Positions 21,986 to 24,995 of a stretch of 24,995 nt of DNA are shown here, piece by piece. Within the stretch, counting starts at the first letter, position 1. Each line of letters starts with the position of its first letter. The notes under the pieces were generated by a model. The model had not been told where the DNA came from. It searched no databases and saw only the letters and a list, made by a program, of their open reading frames with translations. The position numbers and the translations under genes were made by a program. The DNA comes from a virus: IMG/VR virus record IMGVR_UViG_3300045920_000007, positions 1-24,995 of that record; one strand, given 5' to 3'.

Positions 21986-22261
21986 ATGGAGGTCAGCCGG
22001 GAGCGGTGGCTGAAGGCCCTGAACGAACTGGACGATCCAGAGGAGCCAGGCGCCCTCACGATGAAGGAACTGCAAATCGTCTTCGGCTCAGAGGAGCATC
22101 CGTTAGGAACAACCCGGACGAAGCATCGCATCAAGAGGCTCGTGGCTGCCGGCCGGTGTCGCGTGACGACGAAGCGTATCGTTGGAATGACAGGGCGCTA
22201 TGTCGTCGTGCCCGCCTATGTCCTGCTCTCCGCTCCTCGACATCACGGGGATGCCGCGTAA
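21986..22261 (+). CDS. Possible winged-helix DNA-binding protein
   Basis: This 91-residue protein begins at the base after the previous stop. The core TMKELQIVFGSEEHPLGTTR and KHRIKRLVAAGRCRVTTKRI followed by MTGRYVVVPAYVLL shows a helix, a turn, a recognition-like helix with KHRIKRL, and a beta wing. This is the winged-helix pattern, and the protein is basic over this part. The likely role is DNA binding, perhaps in regulation. No specific family is recognised. Its stop is overlapped by the next gene by 11 nt. Confidence 0.55.
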   Translation: MEVSRERWLKALNELDDPEEPGALTMKELQIVFGSEEHPLGTTRTKHRIKRLVAAGRCRVTTKRIVGMTGRYVVVPAYVLLSAPRHHGDAA

Positions 22262-22592
22262 GCCAACCGGCGCGGCGTTGCTCGCGGAAGTGCTCATTGC
22301 GCTTGGCGGCCGGAGCGTCGTCGAGCGGTTCATCCCAGGAGACCATCGCGGCGAGCTCGTCTCAGGCTGTTGGGAGGGCGGGAAGACGATCCACGTCAAC
22401 CCAGCCGTTGATGTGGTCGATACGGTGATTCACGAGACGCTCCATTCCGTCCGTCCGCAGTGGTCGGAATCCTACGTGCGGAACCGAACCTCCTGGCTCA
22501 TGAAGCAGTTAAGCGACGCACAGATCCAACAGGTCTACCAGGATTACACGAAGCGAAAGAAGACCCGCCGTGGACGAGACGCTACGGCGTGA
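22251..22592 (+). CDS. Small HExxH-motif protein, possible metallopeptidase
   Basis: This protein is 113 residues from ATG 22251 (PRKPTGAALLAEV). The earlier in-frame start at 22200 would overlap the upstream gene by 62 nt and its product has no family-like start. The segment VIHETLHSVRP holds HETLH at residues 61-65, the zinc-binding motif of gluzincin-type peptidases. A third ligand could come from the Glu and His residues nearby (WSESYV). The tail is very basic (KRKKTRRGRD). Such small HExxH proteins occur in phages with unknown targets. A peptidase role is possible but the chain is short and lacks clear family features. Confidence 0.58.
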   Translation: MPRKPTGAALLAEVLIALGGRSVVERFIPGDHRGELVSGCWEGGKTIHVNPAVDVVDTVIHETLHSVRPQWSESYVRNRTSWLMKQLSDAQIQQVYQDYTKRKKTRRGRDATA

Positions 22593-22884
22593 TTTCGTGT
22601 TGCGGAAAACCTGCCCCGTGTGTTATCACGGCTGCGGTGATCATGCGAGTTGGTGCCAGCGAATGACGCCCGAGCAGGAATCCCACCTCGAGCGCGTCCG
22701 CGTGCAGGTTCTTGCTGACATTGACGCGAAGTATCGGCAGGGCCAGGCCGAGCACGGCGGCAACCTGTGGGAGAAACCTGGGCTGCTCGACGAAGCGATC
22801 AAGGAAGCGATCGATCTGGTGGTCTACCTGTATTCCTTGCGGGAACAACGCGCGGCACCGAAGCTTGGGGAGTTCCACGATTGA
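22570..22884 (+). CDS. MazG-like / NTP-pyrophosphohydrolase-like protein with N-terminal Cys motif
   Basis: This protein is 104 residues from GTG 22570, overlapping the previous gene by 23 nt. ATG 22663 is an alternative that drops the Cys-rich start. Residues 14-29 (TCPVCYHGCGDHASWC) have a zinc-like CxxC and further Cys. The C-terminal part with KYRQGQAEHGGNLWEKPGLL and EAIKEAIDLVVYLYSLREQ carries the ExxD step seen in all-alpha NTP pyrophosphatases such as MazG, where it binds magnesium. The EExxE half of the MazG motif is not clear. It may hydrolyse or sense nucleotides. Confidence in the family is moderate. Confidence 0.55.
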   Translation: MDETLRRDFVLRKTCPVCYHGCGDHASWCQRMTPEQESHLERVRVQVLADIDAKYRQGQAEHGGNLWEKPGLLDEAIKEAIDLVVYLYSLREQRAAPKLGEFHD

Positions 22885-23063
22885 CGCCAAACGCCCCGAT
22901 CCTGCTCCGTCAGGGCCGCCCGGTCTGTCCGACCTGTGGAGTCGGCTTCTCTCGGCTCGTGGTGTGGCCGGCTGACCTGACCGAGATCCCCTGCCCGCGC
23001 TGCGGCACGGCCGTTCCCTTGAGCGGGCCCGCCCAGCCAGAACCAGCCGGAGGGCCAGCGTAA
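22881..23063 (+). CDS. Zinc-ribbon mini-protein with TTG start
   Basis: This protein is 60 residues from TTG 22881, which overlaps the previous stop as TTGA, with GGGGAG (22867-22872) in front. It contains VCPTCGVGF and CPRCGTAVPL, two CxxCG pairs about 27 residues apart, a typical zinc ribbon. The rest is Pro/Ala/Gly-rich. No in-frame ATG lies within the coding part, which supports the TTG start. It is at least the third such ribbon in this region. Its stop codon lies inside the inverted repeat that precedes the XRE gene. Confidence 0.6.
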   Translation: MTPNAPILLRQGRPVCPTCGVGFSRLVVWPADLTEIPCPRCGTAVPLSGPAQPEPAGGPA

Positions 23064-23101
23064 GATTACGCTTGACAGCCCGTGGCGGCGTGGCGTAAGC
23101 T
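23057..23101 (+). promoter_or_regulatory. Promoter and candidate operator of the XRE regulator
   Basis: A perfect -35 TTGACA (23072-23077) is followed after 18 nt by TAAGCT (23096-23101), a weak -10. Overlapping its upstream side is the inverted repeat AGCGTAA GA TTACGCT (23057-23072). A third GCGTAA lies at 23093-23098 across the -10. Three half-sites placed on the promoter elements suggest autoregulation by the protein encoded right after. The transcript would start near the ATG, perhaps without a leader. Confidence 0.55.
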
Positions 23102-23111
23102 TCCGGCCGTC

Positions 23112-23324
23112 ATGCAGCACACACAGACCCCGCTGGTCCGGCTCCGGCGCTCACGGACCCTGAATCAGCAACAACTGGCCGAGCTCGTCGGCATCAGCCA
23201 ACAGACCCTCAGCAAGATCGAGCGCGGGCAGATCCGGCCGGATGTGGGCGTGCAGGCGCGGCTCGCGGCGATCTTGGGGGCGGCGGTCGAGCACGTCTTT
23301 CCGGCCGACACGGTGACCCGCTGA
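23112..23324 (+). CDS. XRE-family HTH transcriptional regulator
   Basis: This protein is 70 residues from ATG 23112. The in-frame GTG 23082 lies inside the promoter and has no ribosome-binding site. Residues about 18-39 (NQQQLAELVGISQQTLSKIE, then RG) form a clear Cro/CI-type helix-turn-helix with the usual LSKIERG recognition end. The rest (VQARLAAILGAAVEHVF) matches the small stand-alone repressor type. It would bind short inverted repeats as a dimer, and the three GCGTAA half-sites on its own promoter are the obvious candidates. It probably controls its own unit, or a choice between late and other expression. It overlaps the next ATG by one base. Confidence 0.88.
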   Translation: MQHTQTPLVRLRRSRTLNQQQLAELVGISQQTLSKIERGQIRPDVGVQARLAAILGAAVEHVFPADTVTR

Positions 23325-23632
23325 TGGCGGCACGCCGATTCTTCGTGGCCGGCCGTCTCCGAAAGCGATCCCTGCTCGGTCTAGGCGTGGCTCCGCTCAT
23401 GACCACGCGGGAAGCCGCCCACTACTTGCACGTCTATGGTATTCAAGCGGTCTATGGCCTGATCAAGACGCGGGATCTGCCGTTCCGGTTGGTGGGGAAG
23501 GGCTACCGCTTCGCGCAACACGAACTCGACGCATGGAGCACTCGGCACCGACAAGTCCGTGAGTCTGGATCCCACGATACAAAAGTCGCCACAAAAGCAG
23601 ACTCTGCCACGGCTACGGCTCTAAATCCTTAG
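23324..23632 (+). CDS. Excisionase-like / MerR-type HTH protein
   Basis: This protein is 102 residues from ATG 23324 (ATG 23399 is an alternative that begins the domain). The domain MTTREAAHYLHVYGIQAVYG followed by LIKTRDLPFRLVGKGYRFAQ and HELDAWS has the layout of the HTH_17/excisionase DNA-binding domain, with a winged R-x-x-G-x-G-x-R-F step. The first 25 residues are basic. The tail is Ala/Thr/Ser-rich and looks disordered. It may bend DNA as an excisionase or act as a regulator together with the XRE protein. No integrase is in the window to support excision. Confidence 0.78.
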   Translation: MAARRFFVAGRLRKRSLLGLGVAPLMTTREAAHYLHVYGIQAVYGLIKTRDLPFRLVGKGYRFAQHELDAWSTRHRQVRESGSHDTKVATKADSATATALNP

Positions 23633-23680
23633 TGTTTCCGATGATCTGCTCTGGCATGGGCTCTGCACTGTTATAGGGGC

Positions 23681-23728
23681 ATGGAGAGCAGCGAGATGAC
23701 ATTCGAAGAGTTCGAGGAGGCGCGATGA
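23681..23728 (+). CDS. Possible 15-residue leader peptide
   Basis: The short frame ATG 23681 to TGA 23728 encodes MESSEMTFEEFEEAR and overlaps the next gene's ATG by four bases (ATGA). AGGGG precedes its start closely. The next gene also has its own GAGGAGG ribosome-binding site inside this frame. It could couple translation to the next gene. Length alone makes chance possible. Confidence 0.3.
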   Translation: MESSEMTFEEFEEAR

Positions 23729-23958
23729 CGCAACCAACCTTCGGAAACCGACTGACGCCACTGTTCCGCAACGCAGCCGCAGAGGCCCAGGACTTGGCAG
23801 ACCGGAACGGCACTCCGGTCATGATCTGGCGGCGCGACGGCTGGTATACCGTGTGCGAGACACCGCCGGAATTGCTCGATCCAGATCCGGCCCTCGACGG
23901 CTGGCAAGAGCACGCGCTGGTTGACCCACACGAACCGAGCGAGTCATGCGGATTCTAG
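23725..23958 (+). CDS. Hypothetical small protein
   Basis: This protein is 77 residues from ATG 23725, with GAGGAGG (23714-23720) just upstream. It opens with a possible helix (TPLFRNAAAEAQDLADRNG) and two strands (TPVMIWRRDGWYTVCETPPE). The rest is acidic and Pro-rich. No family is recognised. The fold might be a small alpha-beta unit. It overlaps the next tiny gene by 13 nt. Confidence 0.65.
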   Translation: MTQPTFGNRLTPLFRNAAAEAQDLADRNGTPVMIWRRDGWYTVCETPPELLDPDPALDGWQEHALVDPHEPSESCGF

Positions 23959-24026
23959 GCACGCTGATTCGGCGGTATCGTGTGCGGCGGCGGTTGTTCA
24001 GGCTCTGCAAGGACTACGCGCAATGA
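23946..24026 (+). CDS. Possible 26-residue basic peptide
   Basis: The frame from ATG 23946 to TGA 24026 encodes MRILGTLIRRYRVRRRLFRL followed by CKDYAQ. It is strongly basic and amphipathic. It links the previous gene and the next one through overlaps (ATGA at 24023), as the other genes here do. Without homologues this remains tentative. Confidence 0.4.
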   Translation: MRILGTLIRRYRVRRRLFRLCKDYAQ

Positions 24027-24214
24027 CTCCGCTTCTGTCCTGGCTCCTGATTCTCGTGGCCGCGCTGATTGCCTTCGGCGTCGTCTACCTCAGCATGACG
24101 CTGATCGATTGGCTGATTGACATGGCCGCACGGCTGCGACGCCAGCGTCCTCGGGCTCCAGGCTTCGATCTGGACCGCAAGCGGCTGGATGTGATTGCGA
24201 GGTATCGGCGATGA
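24023..24214 (+). CDS. Small membrane protein
   Basis: This protein is 63 residues from ATG 24023 (ATGA overlap). The in-frame ATG 23921 would run through the neighbours. A hydrophobic N-terminus (LLSWLLILVAALIAFGVVYL) is a membrane segment, with a short second hydrophobic stretch (MTLIDWLIDM). A basic cytoplasmic-type tail follows (ARLRRQRPRAPGF). It could be a holin-like or other small membrane protein. No family is recognised. Confidence 0.6.
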   Translation: MTPLLSWLLILVAALIAFGVVYLSMTLIDWLIDMAARLRRQRPRAPGFDLDRKRLDVIARYRR

Positions 24215-24312
24215 ATGGTGCTTTGGTAGCGATGCTGATTGTCGCTCTCGTCGCTATTTGCTTATTGCTAGGCCGAGTGGAGCGTCTCGAACGAGAAAAG
24301 GACAAGCCATGA
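24211..24312 (+). CDS. Possible 33-residue membrane peptide
   Basis: The frame ATG 24211 to TGA 24312 encodes one membrane segment (MNGALVAMLIVALVAICLLL) followed by a charged tail (GRVERLEREKDKP). It overlaps both neighbours as ATGA. The hydrophobic core plus a Glu/Arg coil looks like a small spanin- or holin-type partner of the preceding membrane protein, but this is inference. Confidence 0.45.
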   Translation: MNGALVAMLIVALVAICLLLGRVERLEREKDKP

Positions 24313-24587
24313 GACTGCACCTTGTCACCGACGAATCGACCTTCACCGAGCAGGCTGAAGATTCGCTCTACGTGCAGGCACTCATGGTGGCCTTGGTAGG
24401 CGCGGCGCGTCCTGGCGTCATGGACCCGCCACTCCGCAACAAGCTGGGTGACTTCGCGATGGAGTTCGGCGCGGCGCTGCGCTTGGAACCTGGCATGACG
24501 GATCCCGTGCTGCACGGCGCGATCAGGGTGATTGCCGAGATTGCGGTTAAAGATGCGCTGGCGGTGATGAAGCGGAGGGTGTCATGA
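24309..24587 (+). CDS. Hypothetical protein
   Basis: This protein is 92 residues from ATG 24309 (ATGA overlap). The in-frame start at 24195 covers the upstream gene. After MRLHLVTDESTFTEQAEDSL the chain is mostly helical and Ala/Leu/Met-rich, with RNKLGDFAMEFGAALRLEPG and AIRVIAEIAVKDALAVMKRR. No motif is recognised. It ends at an ATGA overlap with the next gene. Confidence 0.65.
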   Translation: MRLHLVTDESTFTEQAEDSLYVQALMVALVGAARPGVMDPPLRNKLGDFAMEFGAALRLEPGMTDPVLHGAIRVIAEIAVKDALAVMKRRVS

Positions 24588-24995
24588 CGGTCGAAGAACT
24601 GCACGCGAAGCTCGTGGAGTTGAACAAGGGCGCGTTGTATGGCGGCGCGCACAAGCCTGGCGCTCGTGAGTTCTGCGCGCTGGAGTTCGACCATGCGGTA
24701 AGAGGCCAGCCGCACAGCGACTCGCCGGACAACCTGCCAGACATCCGTCCGCTGAACGACGCCGAGTGGTCTTCCGACGCAGTGAGAACAACCCACCTGC
24801 TCCGCGTCATGGCGGCGTTGTGGGATTGGCAGGCATGGCCTCTGGCGACGCGGCAGGCATGGACTGAGCGCGTCACCGTGGAGACCGTTCGCCAGATCAT
24901 CGCGACGCTACCTGGCTTGCCTGACGCCGAGCGCCAGCGGTGCCGAGCCGCCACGACGCCGCTTGCGGCGGCGGCGGCGGCGAGGGCGGCGGAGG
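24584..24995 (+). CDS. Hypothetical protein, runs off the window (3' partial)
   Basis: The frame from ATG 24584 is open for 137 codons to the window edge with no stop. It starts MTVEELHAKLVELNKGALYG. The middle has SSDAVRTTHLLRVMAALWDW and TRQAWTERVTVETVRQIIAT. The last visible part turns into Ala/Arg repeats coded by a GCG run (from about 24964). The Ala-rich end resembles helical tails of other phage proteins of unknown role. The complete gene and its function lie outside. Confidence 0.65.
   Translation, partial: MTVEELHAKLVELNKGALYGGAHKPGAREFCALEFDHAVRGQPHSDSPDNLPDIRPLNDAEWSSDAVRTTHLLRVMAALWDWQAWPLATRQAWTERVTVETVRQIIATLPGLPDAERQRCRAATTPLAAAAAARAAE

Noticed and set aside
23633-23680. Promoter with TTATAG upstream of the 23681/23725 genes
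   Set aside because: There is no matching -35 at the right spacing, so a lone AT-rich hexamer is not enough.
24960-24995. GCG repeat at the window end as a regulatory or CRISPR-like repeat
   Set aside because: It is a triplet run inside an open reading frame, coding for Ala, and there are no spaced repeats anywhere in the window.

Overview
The window is the late structural part of a tailed bacteriophage genome, or of a prophage (Caudoviricetes, siphovirus-type with an HK97-like head). Every gene I can support lies on the + strand. The genes are tightly packed and most junctions are ATGA, GTGA or TTGA stop/start overlaps, which suggests one long translationally coupled late transcript. The DNA is GC-rich. 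No host gene, tRNA, rRNA, integrase, terminase or recognisable endolysin falls in the window, so neither the host nor the lifestyle (virulent or temperate) can be fixed from it.

Layout. Positions 3-3253 are the head module: the C-terminal part of a probable portal protein with a long coiled coil, an HK97-type prohead protease, a small possible ribbon-helix-helix protein, and the HK97-fold major capsid protein. A strong hairpin (3264-3308) follows the capsid gene. Positions 3330-7986 interrupt the usual head gene order. They hold one small protein and a six-gene cassette of sugar-modification enzymes: an MptE/DUF115-like protein, a GT-A glycosyltransferase with a DGD motif, two GT-B-like proteins, a second GT-A-like protein and an FkbM-type methyltransferase. 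Positions 7979-9819 return to connector and tail-completion genes (gp6-like connector, SPP1 gp16-like closure protein, HK97 gp10-like protein, DUF3168-like tail terminator). A symmetrical intrinsic-terminator-like hairpin sits at 9915-9970. Positions 10020-19983 are the tail: tube protein, G/GT tail chaperones, a 1381-residue tape measure, a distal-tail-like protein and a 1292-residue hub/fibre protein.

The T half of the tail chaperone (to 11100) has no start codon. It appears to be made by -1 frameshifting at GGGCCCT (10765-10771), followed after 8 nt by a perfect 8-bp stem.

Positions 20008-23063 are a run of small accessory genes: a membrane protein, a secreted protein, a coiled-coil peptide, several zinc-ribbon mini-proteins, a calcineurin-type phosphoesterase, a winged-helix-like protein, an HExxH protein and a MazG-like protein. 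At about 23.05 kb a perfect -35 box, three copies of a GCGTAA half-site and an XRE repressor gene mark a probable new regulated unit. It is followed by an excisionase-like HTH protein and a chain of very small overlapping genes that runs out of the window.

The two most notable points are the glycosyltransferase/methyltransferase cassette embedded between capsid and connector genes (candidate virion glycosylation system) and the complete frameshift signal in the tail chaperone gene.
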